This document shows positions 1 through 10,295 of a stretch of DNA of 64,000 nucleotides, piece after piece. Location: NCBI GenBank assembly GCA_947471745.1, contig CANJKZ010000262.1, positions 690,501 to 754,500 of the forward strand, given 5' to 3'. The position numbers and the translations under genes are program-made. Source of the DNA: Closterium sp. Naga37s-1. Its lineage: Eukaryota; Streptophyta; Zygnematophyceae; Desmidiales; Closteriaceae. The notes beneath the pieces are model-generated. The model made no database searches. It worked only from the letters and a program-made list of their open reading frames with translations, and was not told the origin of the DNA. The first letter of the stretch is position 1; each line of letters opens with the position of its first letter.

Positions 1-1
1 T

Positions 2-3000
2 CGTATTCTGTCCTCCCAGGACGTCACGTTTGACGAGTCGGTTCCGTACTACCGTCTCTTCCCCTACCGCGCTGCCCCCCTCCCCCCCCCGCCGCTCTTC
101 CTCATGCCCGGTCCCCCCCCGGTAGACCCCCTCCCCCCTCAGGGTCCTGCCCCCTCAGGTGTGTCCCAGGTAGATGCAGCCGAGCCTGTCGAGGTAGGTG
201 TTGACTCTGGTACTTCTGGGGGTGCTGAGCCTGAGCGTGTGGAGCCTGGGGGTGCTGGGTCTGGGGGTGCTGAGCCTGAGCGTGCGGAGTCTGGGGGTGC
301 TGGGTCTGGGGGTGCTGAGCCTGAGCGTGCGGAGCCTGGGAGTGCTGGGTCTGGGGGTGCTGAGCCTGGGGTTGCTGAGGGTGGGGGTGCGGAGCCTGCC
401 AGTGCTGGACATGGCGGTCCTTCGGGTGCTTTGTCCCGGCGGGAGCTCCCCTCTCCACAGGAGCTGCGTGAGTGGTTTGCTCGGCGCTGGAGCCGTGCTG
501 CTGGAGCTGGTTGTGCTGCCGGTGCTGGAGGTTCTACTGCTGCTGGGGGTGCTGGAGCCACGGGTCCCGGAGGTGCTCGTACTGGAGGTACTGGAGCTGC
601 TGGGCCTGGTGGTGCTACTGGAGCTGGAGCTACTGGCGGAGCTGGAGCTAGTTCTGCTGCTGGAGTGGGTGCTGCTGGAGGTACTGGAGCCGGAGCTACT
701 GAGTCTTCCGGTGGTCCTGCTGGAGCTGGAGCTGTTGGAGGTACTGGAGCTGGAGGTGCTGCTGGAGCCGGTGCTCCTGTGGGTGCTGGAGTTGGCGCTC
801 CTGGAGCTGCTGGTGGTACTGCTGGTGCTAGTGGTGCTGCTGGAGTTGGTGCTGACGCTACAGGTGCTGGTGCTGTCTCTGCTGGTTCTGGAGGTGCTGC
901 ACGGCCGCGGCCGTACTTCGTTCCGCTCCTTGAGCAGGTTCTTGGTCTTCCGCCTTCTTCTGGTCCTGCTCCTTCCTTAGAGTGTCCACCGCCTGTCCAG
1001 TCCGAGTCACAGTTACAGCTAGCCTCTCCACTACCTGCTCCTTCTCCCTACGCTGGTCCTACTTGAGGTCTTGCTGAGCGTCGTGAGCCTGAGTCGCGTC
1101 CTGCGTCACCTGTTCGTACTGCTCGCCCTAGTCGTCGTGTTCCGCGTCCGCGTCCTCCTGCGGTCCCTGGCACGCATCAGATGGCACTGCGTCCTTCCAC
1201 TGCACCACAGCGTGTCCCTTTGCCGTCTCCTCCAGAGTCCTCTCTTCCTGCTCTTGCTGACCCGGAGTCTGACTCCCTTCGTGCTGCTAGTCCTACTGTC
1301 ACGCGTTTCCTAGCCACTGCTGTCACTGACCCTTCCTTTGAGTCCGCTGTTGCGTCTGCCTTAGTTGCCGAGCTTGTCGACTTCGCTGCTCACTGTCGTC
1401 TAGACTACGCCACTAGTCTTGCTGCTGAGTCTGCGTCTGTCTGTCCTCCGTCCGTCGGGGGTGAGTGTGCTCTTAGCACGGACGTCCTTGAGGACAGGCA
1501 GGAGGAGTTCCAATGTTTTGCTGCTGCTTTACCTCATCTCGTGTCCATGCTGCTTGCCCCTGAGGGAGACCCGGATGCACCAGACATCCCGACCCCGCGC
1601 TCTTACGCAGAGGCGATAGAGGGTCCCTACTCCTCTCAGTGGCAGGCAGCCATGGACGCAGAGATGGCTTCCTGGAAGTCCACAGGCACCTACGTCTACG
1701 AGGTTCCCCCACCTGGGGCGAACATCGTCAGTGGCATGTGGATTTTCAGGGTGAAGCGGCCGCCGGGTTCTCCGCCTGTCTTCAAGGCGCGTTACGTGGC
1801 TCGAGGCTTCAGTCAGCGGCAGAGAGTTGACTACTTTCAGACCTTCTCCCTGACCCCGAAGATGACCACTCTTCGGGTTCTGCTGCACGTCGCTGCTCAG
1901 CGTGACTACGAGCTTCACTCCCTTGACTTCAGCACTGCTTTCCTACAGGGCAGCCTGCACGAGGAGATCTGGCTGCGCCGCCCACCTGGCTTCACTGGGT
2001 CGTTTCCTACTGGTACCCAGTGGAGCCTCCGGCGGCCAGTCTACGGTCTCCGCCAGGCGCCCCGTGAGTGGCACGACACACTGTGGACTACGCTTGCGGC
2101 TCTTGGGTTTGCTCCTTCTACTGCTGACCCGTCGCTGTTTCTTCGGACCGACACTTTGCTGCCGCCGTTCTACATCCTCGTGTACGTCGACGACTTGGTG
2201 TTTGCTACGGCTGACACTGCTGGACTCGCCCACGTGAAGTCCGAGCTGCAGAAGAGACACACGTGCACAGACCTGGGTGAACTGCGCAGCTATCTTGGCT
2301 TGCAGATCACCCGGGACAGAGCACGGCGCACCATTACCCTGACTCAGTCACACATGGTGCAGCAGGTCCTTCAGCGCTTCGACTTCACGTACTCCTCGCC
2401 TCAGGCCACTCCTCTGTCTACTCGCCACTCGCTCTCAGCTCTGCCTTCGGATGAGTCCGTAGAGCCGAGTGGCCCGTACCCAGAGCTTGTTGGCTGTCTC
2501 ATGTACCTGATGACCTGCACTCGACCTGACCTGGCATACCCTCTTAGCATTCTGGCACGCTATGTTGCTCCTGGCAGACACCGACCAGAGCACATGGTTG
2601 CTGCGAAGAGGGTGTTGCGCTACTTGTGCAGTACGTCGGGCATGGGGCTCGTGCTTGGAGGGCGGAGTCCAGTAGTCCTCACTGGTCACGCAGACGCGTC
2701 TTGGGTGGACGACCTGGCTACTCAGCGGTCGTCACAGGGTTACACCTTCAGCCTTGGTTCCGGTTCTGTTTCGTGGCGGTCTACCCGCTTGTCTTCTGTT
2801 CTCAGCTCCAGCTGTGAGGCTGAGATCTACGCGGGAGCCATGGCTGCACAGGAGTTACGCTGGCTCACCTACCTGCTGACTGACCTGGGAGAGCCGCCTC
2901 GTTCTCCTCCAGTTCTGTACGTAGACAACAAGGCCATGTTGGCCTTGTGTCGGGAGCACAGACTGGAGCACAGAACGAAGCACATTGCTCTTCGCTACTT

Positions 3001-3166
3001 CCTTGCTCGTGAGCTGCAGCAGCGTGGTCAGCTGCGCCTTGCTTACGTGGCCTCTCAGGCCAACACTGCTGATATCTTCACCAAGGCACTTCAGCCTTGT
3101 GATCATCAGCGTTTCTGTACTATGCTAGGTCTTGTGCCTACTTGGCCTCACTTGCTTACTTCTTGA
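2..3166 (+). pseudogene. Ty1/copia pol, C-terminal part (post-integrase linker, reverse transcriptase, RNase H), one in-frame stop
   Basis: The reading frame is open from base 2 and opens in the tail of integrase, in the segment that also precedes the linker of the minus-strand copy near 46.5 kb. It runs through a Gly/Ala/Pro/Glu-rich linker (about 104-1000), then a copia reverse transcriptase with YVDDL at 2183-2197. RNase H follows, with a DASW motif near 2693 and the family-typical ADIFTKAL ending near 3090. The frame is broken once, by TGA at 1064-1066. The related copy at 41-44 kb has GGA there, so this is a nonsense mutation and not a gene boundary. The ATG at 1181 is in the same frame and only marks the open part after the stop. 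The protein would copy element RNA into DNA in cytoplasmic particles. The 5' part lies outside the window. Confidence 0.9.
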
Positions 3167-3370
3167 CTTTACTTGTACTGTGATCTATATATACCTGCAC
3201 CTGCTTGTTTACCTTTTATATATAATCCTGCATGTGAACTGGCCTTGTGGCCTTTGAACCTGTGCTCGGAATGTGTGGTGACGTTGTGATCCACCCTGAG
3301 CTTGCTTTGCTTTGCTTTGCTTGACTGGTCTTGTGACCCCTTGTTCTCCCCCACTTTGCCTATGGGGGTG

Positions 3371-3492
3371 TGTCAAACATTAATCACATAGCCTGACTAG
3401 GCTGTAGTGGGGTAGACACTATGGGGTACAGTTTTCGAGGGTTTCATATTTGTACACAACTCATTTCCTAGTCATTCATTCCTGTTTCTTCA
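3371..3492 (+). repeat. 3' LTR of the first copia element
   Basis: About 122 bp starting TGTCAAAC and ending TTTCTTCA, directly after a G-rich polypurine stretch (about 3350-3370). It shares the core gctatagtggggta-like block and the gggtacag block with the 124-bp LTRs at 4170 and 40974, so it is the same family, but it is clearly diverged. It is followed at once by a different copia fragment, so this element inserted into that one. Confidence 0.8.
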
Positions 3493-4127
3493 CAGCCGCT
3501 TCATCAAATCGATGTGGAGAACGCGTTCCTTTACGCGTTAGTGGTCGCAGTAATCTACGTGGAGCAGCCGCACACATACGGCGAAGGAGACTCACGCGTT
3601 TGCCAGCTGCGAAAGTCCCTCCACAGGATCAAACAGGCGCCAAGGCTCTGGCAGCAGTACTTGCACAACATTCTGTTCGAGATAGGATTCAAGCAACTGC
3701 CCCACGATCCCGGAATGTATCGCCGCAATTTCCGCAGCGAATACATCCTGCTTCCGGTCTATGTCGACGACCTCCTGTACACAGGTTCAAGCAACGAATT
3801 GCTTGAGCAGTTCGAGAAGAACCTCGAATTACAGGAAGCAGAATTGGCCCAGTTACCCAACTTCTCTCTCTTCTGCGACAACCAATCGGCCATTCGCATA
3901 GCGAACAAAAACGGGTTCGCGAATCAAACGAAGCACATCGCACTTCGGTACTTCTTCGTAAAAGACAAAATCGAAAAGGGAAGACTCGAGCTATCCTACT
4001 GTCCCACATCCGAGATGGCAGCTGATTACCTGACCAAGAAACTCGGAAAACAGAAGTTCAAGTACTGCATGCTGCTGACTGGACAAGGACACGTCATCAG
4101 CAGCGGTCCTCCAGAAGCGAAGGGGAG
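3493..4127 (+). pseudogene. Second copia family: reverse transcriptase/RNase H remnant with internal deletion
   Basis: The frame opens inside the reverse transcriptase (QIDVENAFLYA), because the neighbouring element inserted here. It continues through the LHRIKQAPRLW and YVDDLLYTG motifs. It then jumps from the thumb region (EQFEKNLE) straight to the RNase H end (FCDNQSAIRIANKNG, KHIALRYFF, ADYLTKKLG), so a large central part of the usual protein is missing. The ATG at 3514 is internal. The polypurine tract (gaagcgaaggggag) and the start of an LTR follow at 4128. The protein is unlike the Gly-rich family around it. Dead copy. Confidence 0.8.
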
Positions 4128-4169
4128 TGTTGGAAACAAGTGATTTAAAACGCTTCTGTCGTATCAAAG
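4128..4169 (+). repeat. First 42 bp of the 3' LTR of the second copia family
   Basis: Begins TGTTGG right after a polypurine tract and is cut at 4169 by the LTR of the next element. No CCAACA end follows here. The matching remainder, ending CCAACA, lies in inverse orientation at 40574-40968. The last five bases (caaag, 4165-4169) are the target duplication of the inserted element. Confidence 0.65.
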
Positions 4170-4293
4170 TGTCAGATTTATATGACATAGCTACTGTAGG
4201 CTATAGTGGGGTAGCACATATGGGGTACAGTTTTCTAGGGTTTACATTTGTACCCAACTTTCCCTTAGTCATTCATTCTCGTTCAGTTTCTCA
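4170..4293 (+). repeat. 5' LTR (124 bp) of the copia half-element
   Basis: Runs from TGTCAGATTT to CAGTTTCTCA and is the same length as the minus-strand LTR at 40974-41097. The 5-bp flank caaag (4165-4169) matches the outer flank of that other LTR (ctttg at 40969-40973). Confidence 0.85.
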
Positions 4294-4305
4294 TGGTATC
4301 GAGCA
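4294..4305 (+). other. Primer-binding site, initiator-tRNA-Met type
   Basis: TGGTATCGAGCA directly follows the LTR end. It resembles the standard copia primer site TGGTATCAGAGC, with a small change in the middle. Confidence 0.75.
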
Positions 4306-5253
4306 GGTTCCCCTGTGGGAACTGTTCCTAGGGCCCACCACATTTTTTTTCCTGCCCGGAGCGCGCTCTCCACTGCCCGAGTCGCGCTCCCCTCTCTCGA
4401 CCCTGTCGCGCCGCCTTAGCGGCCCCGTCGCGTCGCGCTTGCGGCCCCGTCGCGTCGCCCTCGCGGCCCCTTCACGTCGCGCCGCCCTAGCGGCCGCGTC
4501 GCACCGCCCTCGCGGCCCCGATCCGCCGCCCTCGCGGCTCCTTCGTGTCGCGCCGCCCTCGTGGCCCTTTCACGCCGCCCTCGCGGCCCTTTCTAGCCGC
4601 CCTCGCGGCCCTTTCTAGCCGCCCTCGCGGCCTCTTCAAGCCGCCCTCGCGACCCCCCCCCTCCTAGCCGCCCTCGCGGCCCCGTCGCCTACCCCTGCGG
4701 CCCCGGCGCCGCCCTTCCCTGCCTCGGCGCCGCCTCTGCTGGCCCCGTCGCCTACCCCTGCGGCCCCGGAGCTGCCCTTCCCGGCCCCGGCGCCGCCTCT
4801 ACTGGCCCCGACGCCGCTCCACCCGGCCCCGACGCCGCTCCACCCGGCCTCGCCGCCGCTCCACCCGGCCCCGCCGCCGTCCCCGCGCGGCCCCGCCGTC
4901 ACCACCGAGCCACCGGCGCCGCCGAGCTACTGCCGAGCCGCCCGATCCACCCGAGCCGCCCGAGCCGCCGCGCCACCTGAGCCGCCCGAGCCGCCGGGTC
5001 GCCGAGCCGCCGAGCTGCAGTTGCTGCCGCACCGCCGTACCGCCGAGCCGCCCGAGCCGCCCGAGTCGCCGAGTCGCCGAGCCGCAGTTGCTGCCGAGCC
5101 GCCGTACCGCCGAGCCGCCCGAGCCGCCCGAGCCGCCGAGTTGCCGACCCGCCGAGCCGCCGAGCCGCCCGAGCCGCCCTGTCCGGTAAGAGCAGCGCCT
5201 CTGTCACTGCACTGCCCTTACCCTACTGTTCGCGCTGCTAGTCTACTGCTGTC
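4306..5253 (+). repeat. GC-rich copia leader with degenerate short repeats
   Basis: About 950 bp between primer site and gag ATG. It holds degenerate repeats of a cgccctcgcggcccc type (4400-4690) and then ccgagccgcc-type repeats (4920-5180). No convincing protein is seen. The leader of the related copy at 57.1-58.1 kb also consists of minisatellite-like GC repeats of different sequence. Confidence 0.7.
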
Positions 5254-6288
5254 ATGGCTACCCCTAGTGTCCTCGCTTTTGACGCTGAGGGTCGGGCCAT
5301 TGACTTTGACGTCTGGGTAGATGACCTGCAGCTTTTCCTACAGTGCGATAGGGCAGACGGTCTCTCCCTCTTTGACCTCACCTCTGGTGCCTCTCCTGCC
5401 CCTGCTGCTGATGCCGACGCCATTGTTAGCTCACAGTGGGCCACACGCGATGCTGCTGCACGTCTTGCTGTGCGTCGCCACCTGCCTACCTCTGAGCGTG
5501 CGCACTTTAGCCAGTACAAGAGTGCTCACACCTTGTATGACGCTGTAGTTGCGCGCTACTCCTCCCCTGCCACTGCTGCACTGAGCCGCCTCATGCTACC
5601 GTTCCTCTTCCCTGACCTTGCTGCCTTTCCCACAGTCGCTGACCTCATTACGCACCTCCGCACTAGTGACACTCGCTACCGCGCTGCGCTTCCTGCTGAA
5701 TTCTGCGCCAAGCACCCCCCCCCCATGTACATCACCCTCTACTACATAGTCACCCGGCTCCCTGACTCCCTTCGCGTAGTCAGGGACCACTTCCTCTCAG
5801 TTTGCCCCACCACTCTCACCGTTGACCTCCTCGAGAAGGCCCTCCTAGCAGCAGAGAAGAGCATAGTCGTTGTAGGAGCCTCTCGTGGTGACCCTCGCAC
5901 CCCCGTCTTTGAGGGGTGTTCCCCCTCCCCCCTTTTGCCCTCTGTTGCCTCTGCTGCTGCGGCCGACCTCGTTGGTTTCGAGTCGGTCGGCGCTGCGTCT
6001 GCCCCGAGCGGGAGACGCCGCACCGGCAAGGGCAAGGGGGGCAAGGGTGCTGGAGGGGTTGGCGGGGGTGGCGGAGGTGGCGGTGGAGGCAGTGGAGGGG
6101 GTGGGGGTGGTGGTGGGAGTGGTGGCGGGGGTGGAGGTGTCGGTGGCGGCAGTGGAGGCGGAGGCGGCGGCGGCGGTGGCGGTGGGAGCGGAGGTGGCGG
6201 AGGTGGCAGCGGTGGAGGAGGCGGCGGCGGAGGAGGTGGAGCTGGTCGGGGTGGCGCTGCGCAGAGGGTCGGCTCCGGTGGTGGTCAG

Positions 6289-6321
<33 letters not shown>

Positions 6322-7347
6322 CAGCAGCGCACTCGTGACATCCCCCCCCCTCAGCAGCTCCGTGAGTGGTACGCTGCAGGCCAGCGGGGTGGGGGTACTG
6401 GTCCGTGCACCTACGTCCTACGCACCGGCGACCGCGCGGGTGAGCAGTGCGGGGGTGCGCACTCCACCCAGCGCTGCTTTGGCCGCCTGACGGACGCTTG
6501 GTGTCACCAGTTCCCTGAGGCCACTGAGATCCCCCGCTGGGGCGAGCTGTCTAGGGCGGGTGTAGCTGTCTTTGACCTTGACTTTGATGCTATTCTTGCT
6601 GCCATGTATGCTGTGACTATTAGTGATGAGGGTGACTGTTACCGGTGTTTTCCGCCCGACCCGGGCATTGAGACTGCTGCTCTAGGTACTGGTGAGGCTG
6701 CTGCTCTAGGTGCTAGCGAGGCTGCTGCTCTAGGTGCTCGTGTGTCTGCTCCCTCAGGTGCTGGTGAGTCTGCTCTCTCAGGTACTGCGTCGGCTTCGGC
6801 CTCCCACACCTTCACCCTTGACTCGGGGGCTTCTCGCTCCTTCTTTCGAGACCGCACCACACTCACGCCGCTTGGCCGGCCAGTTGCAGTCTCTCTGGCA
6901 GACCCCTCTGGGGGTCCTGTCCTTGCTCACTTCTCCACTGTCCTCCCGTGTCCGGCGGCCCCCTCTGGCACCCTGTCTGGTCTTTACCTCCCCTCGTTCT
7001 CTACGAACTTGGTGAGTGGTGCTGACCTACAGGATGCGGGGGTTCACCAGTTCACTCCTGCGAGTCAGCGGGTGACCCACTGCACGGACGCTCGGACAGG
7101 CCGACACCTGGCCACGTTTACACGTCGGCCGGGGTCGAGCCTGTACACAATGACCACTGCGTCTCCTCCAGTCACTGCGTCTGGTCAGGTAGCTGCGTCG
7201 GGTCAGGTGTTTGCTGCAGCGTCCAGGTCTACCGCCCTCATGCATGCTGTGTTGCACATATTTATACACCGCTTCAGCAGAGCACTCGCTCAGCAGTCCC
7301 TTTTCCCGTCTCGTCGTCTCTTTACCTCCACAAGTGCACTCCTTTAG
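5254..7347 (+). CDS. Copia gag-protease polyprotein, truncated, with non-element tail
   Basis: ATG at 5254 opens the same protein as the copy at 55-57 kb. Order: capsid-like helical region (about residues 1-240), a long Gly/Ser tract with imperfect codon repeats (about 6055-6250), a Gln run (about 6293-6330), then an unusual Cys/His cluster CX13CX3HX4C (about 6408-6480). An acidic/Ala-rich spacer follows, then the aspartic protease motif LDSGAS at about 6817. Element sequence ends at 7230; the last 39 codons are unrelated and the stop at 7347 is accidental. Gag packages the element RNA and the protease matures the polyprotein. The start is supported by the second copy, whose ATG and first residues match. 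Confidence 0.85.
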
Positions 7348-7470
7348 CGGCCGTTTTTCCCACTTCTTCTCTGTCTGTCTCATCCTTCTCCTCCCTCCCA
7401 CCCACCCACCCTTCCCCCAACTCTCGCTGCCTGCCGCGCTCCCTCTGTGCCCACTGACCCCCCCATCAAT

Positions 7471-7745
7471 CCCGCTGGACCAGCTGGGGCAGTATGGGCA
7501 GGCGGCTCAAGCATCGCCTCTGCTTCCACTTCTACCCCTGCTCCCCCTATAAACCCCGCAGGACCAACTGAAGGAGTTTGAGGGGCGGCTGGCCGCCACA
7601 CCGGACAACCGGGAGGTGCTGGAGGGAGCAGCCGTGCTGTATGCGGAGCTGGGGCAGTATGGGCAGGCGGCTCAAGTATCGCCTCTGCTTCCCCTGCTCC
7701 CCCTGCTATTCCCTCTCTCCACCCCCCCCCCCATCAACCCCACAG
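7471..7745 (+). repeat. Partial upstream copies of the first TPR exon
   Basis: A near-complete copy with its own acceptor starts at 7562. It matches the exon at 7746 up to the QAAQ codons, then runs into intron sequence and lacks a donor. A shorter relic (gaccagctggggcagtatgg) lies near 7478. Both precede the intact exon, so partial copies sit on the 5' side. Confidence 0.75.
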
Positions 7746-10261
7746 GACCAGCTGAAGGAGTTTGAGGGGCGGCTGGCGGCCACCCCGGACAACAGGGAGG
7801 CACTGGAGGGGGCTGCAGTGCTGTATGCGGAGCTGGGGCAGTATGGGCAGGCGGCTCAACGCCTGGAGCAGCTCAGCAAGGCACGTGCACTTGTGACTTT
7901 AGCATGTTCCATGTTGCCTTCCATGTGATTGGTGGAGAGGCTGAAGGGGTCAGGGGTGTGGAGGGGTCAGGGGTGTGGAGGGGTCAGGGGTGTGATTTGA
8001 GGATTTGCGATTTGAGCTGGGCGAGTATGGCTGATGAAAGCAGGGAGCATCACAACGCACCTCAGAATGCCTGCTCTCTCCTCTTCACCCCCGTCCCTCC
8101 CGCTTCTCAGATTGCCCCGGAGGACCCCGAGGTGCAGCGCCTTCTGGGGGAGGTGCGATTTGAGCTGAGCGAGTATGGCGCCAGTGCTGCTGCTTACAGG
8201 CGGGCTGTCAAGGTGAGACGCATGGCAGCAAGGTGAGTCGCATCGTTGCCAGGTGAGGTCTGTGAGGAGGAGTGCAGCAAGGTGAAGTTGCGGCATTCAC
8301 ATCACACTGCATCACATCACATCGCAGCACATCACAGCACATCACATCACATCGCAGCACATCACGTCACATCACATCACATCACATCGCAGCACATCAC
8401 ATCACATCACATCACATCACGTCACATCACATCACATCACATCACATCACATCCCATCACATCGCATCGCAGCACATCACATCACATCACATCACATCAC
8501 ATCACATCACATCGCATCACATCACATCACATCACATCACATCACATCACATCACATCGCATCACATCGCATCACATCACATCACATCACATCCCATCAC
8601 ATCACATCACATCACATCACATCACATCACATCACATCACATCGCATCGCATCGCAGCGCATCACATCACATCACATCACATCACATCACATCACATCAC
8701 GACACATCTGCCTCCCTTCCCTCCTCCCCTCCTCCCTCCCTCCCTCCCTTCCTCCCTCTTTGCCTACCTCCCAACTTCCCAACCTCCCCTCCTCCCCTCT
8801 CCTCCCATCCTCTCTTCCCCCCCTTCACTCCATCAGGTATCCCCTGTGGAGTCTCTGGAGGTGCTGCAGGGGCTCACTGCACGGGCTACAAAAGGAACAA
8901 CCCCCTTCCCCCCTCGCTTCCTCCCCCTCTCCAACCTCTGCTGTTTCCTCCAATCAACCCCTCTTTACCACTTCCTCCCGCGCCCCTTTCTTCCCTCCCT
9001 CCAACCTCGTTCCCTCCACCAGGTATCCCCTGTGGAGTCTCTGGGGGTGCTGCAGGGGCTGACAGGCGGTAGAAGAAGCAACCCCCTTCCCCCCTCGCTT
9101 CCTCCCCCTCTCCAACCTCTGCTGTTTCCTCCAACCAACCCCTCTTTACCACTTCCTCCCGCGCCCCTTTCTTCCCTCCCTCCAACCTCGTTCCCGCCAC
9201 CAGGTATCCCTGTGGAGTCTCTGGGGGTGCTGCAGGGGCTGACAGGCGGTAGAAGAAGCAACCCCATTCCCCCCTCGCTTCCTCCCCCTCTCCAACCTCT
9301 GCTGTTTCCTCCAACCAACCCCTCTTTACCACTTCCTCCCGCGCCCCTTTCTTCCCTCCCTCCAACCTCGTTCCCGCCACCAGGTATCCCCTGTGGAGTC
9401 TCTGGGGGTGCTGCAGGGGCTGACAGGCGGTAGAAGAAGCAACCCCCTTCCCCCCTCGCTTCCTCCCCCTCTCCAACCTTTGCTGTTGCCTCCACCAGGT
9501 ATCCCCTGTGTGGAGTCTCTGGAGGTGCTGCAGGGGCTGACAGGTGCTCTTAGAAGAGCTAACCCCTCTTTTCCACCACCTCCTCTCACCCCCTCTCTCG
9601 GACCTCTGCTGTGCCGTCCCCCCCACCAGGTATCCCCTGTGGAGTCTCTGGAGGTGCTGCAGGGGCTCACAGGCGCCCTCAGAAGAATCAACCCCTCTAT
9701 ACCACTTCTTCCCGCGCACCTTTCTTCCCTCCCTGTCCCCACCAGGTATCCCCTGTGGAGTCTCTGGAGGTGCTGCAGGGGCTCACAGGCGCTCTGCTGG
9801 CTGACAACAAGCCGCAGCAGGTGCGTGTGTTGCTGTGCGGTGCGGTGCGGTGGTGTGGGATGGGATGGGATGAGAGGGTAGGGGATGGCATGGCATGAGA
9901 TGTCATGGCATGGTATGGCATGGCATGGCATGTATGTAGCGTGGACAAGCTATTGGGGGGGGGGGGGGGGGGGGGGGGGGGAGGGGGGGGACATGTGCAT
10001 TGTCAAGCAGGGCAGCTGCAGCAGCACGAACAGACATCGACTGTTAGTGCTGCAGCAGCATTGTCTCAAAGGTTTTTCTTCAAGGGTGTCCTCCCCACCT
10101 TCCCTTCCTCTTTCGTTCCCCTTCTACCCCGGCGTTTCTTCCCTTACTCAAAAGCCTTCGTCCCACCTTCCCTCTTCCCTACAGTTCCTCTCCCCCTTCC
10201 CCCTTCCAGCTTCACATCTGACTTGCACGCGCGGCTCACATGCGATACCAGGGTAGCAACA

Positions 10262-10295
<34 letters not shown>

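Larger units (their letters stand above)
4170..7230 (+). mobile_element. Copia element, 5' half (LTR, PBS, leader, gag-protease), cut at 7230
   Basis: Carries a 5' LTR, a primer-binding site, a GC-rich leader and gag-protease, then stops abruptly in the segment just before the gag-pre-integrase domain. Compared with the related copy at 55-57 kb, sequence identity ends at the Arg-Ser codons at 7225-7230. The missing 3' half matches the minus-strand copia fragment at 40974-47513, which starts within about 12 bp of the same element position and has the same 5-bp flank. The two are proposed to be one element split by an inversion. Confidence 0.75.

Noticed and set aside
104-1066. Separate Ala/Gly-rich gene ending at 1066
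   Set aside because: It is the copia linker in frame with the downstream RT; the stop is a nonsense mutation, as the sister copy shows.
8246-9433. Long His/Ser/Thr-rich open frame on the + strand
   Set aside because: Made of the CACAT satellite followed by duplicated exon/intron units of the TPR gene; it runs through splice sites.
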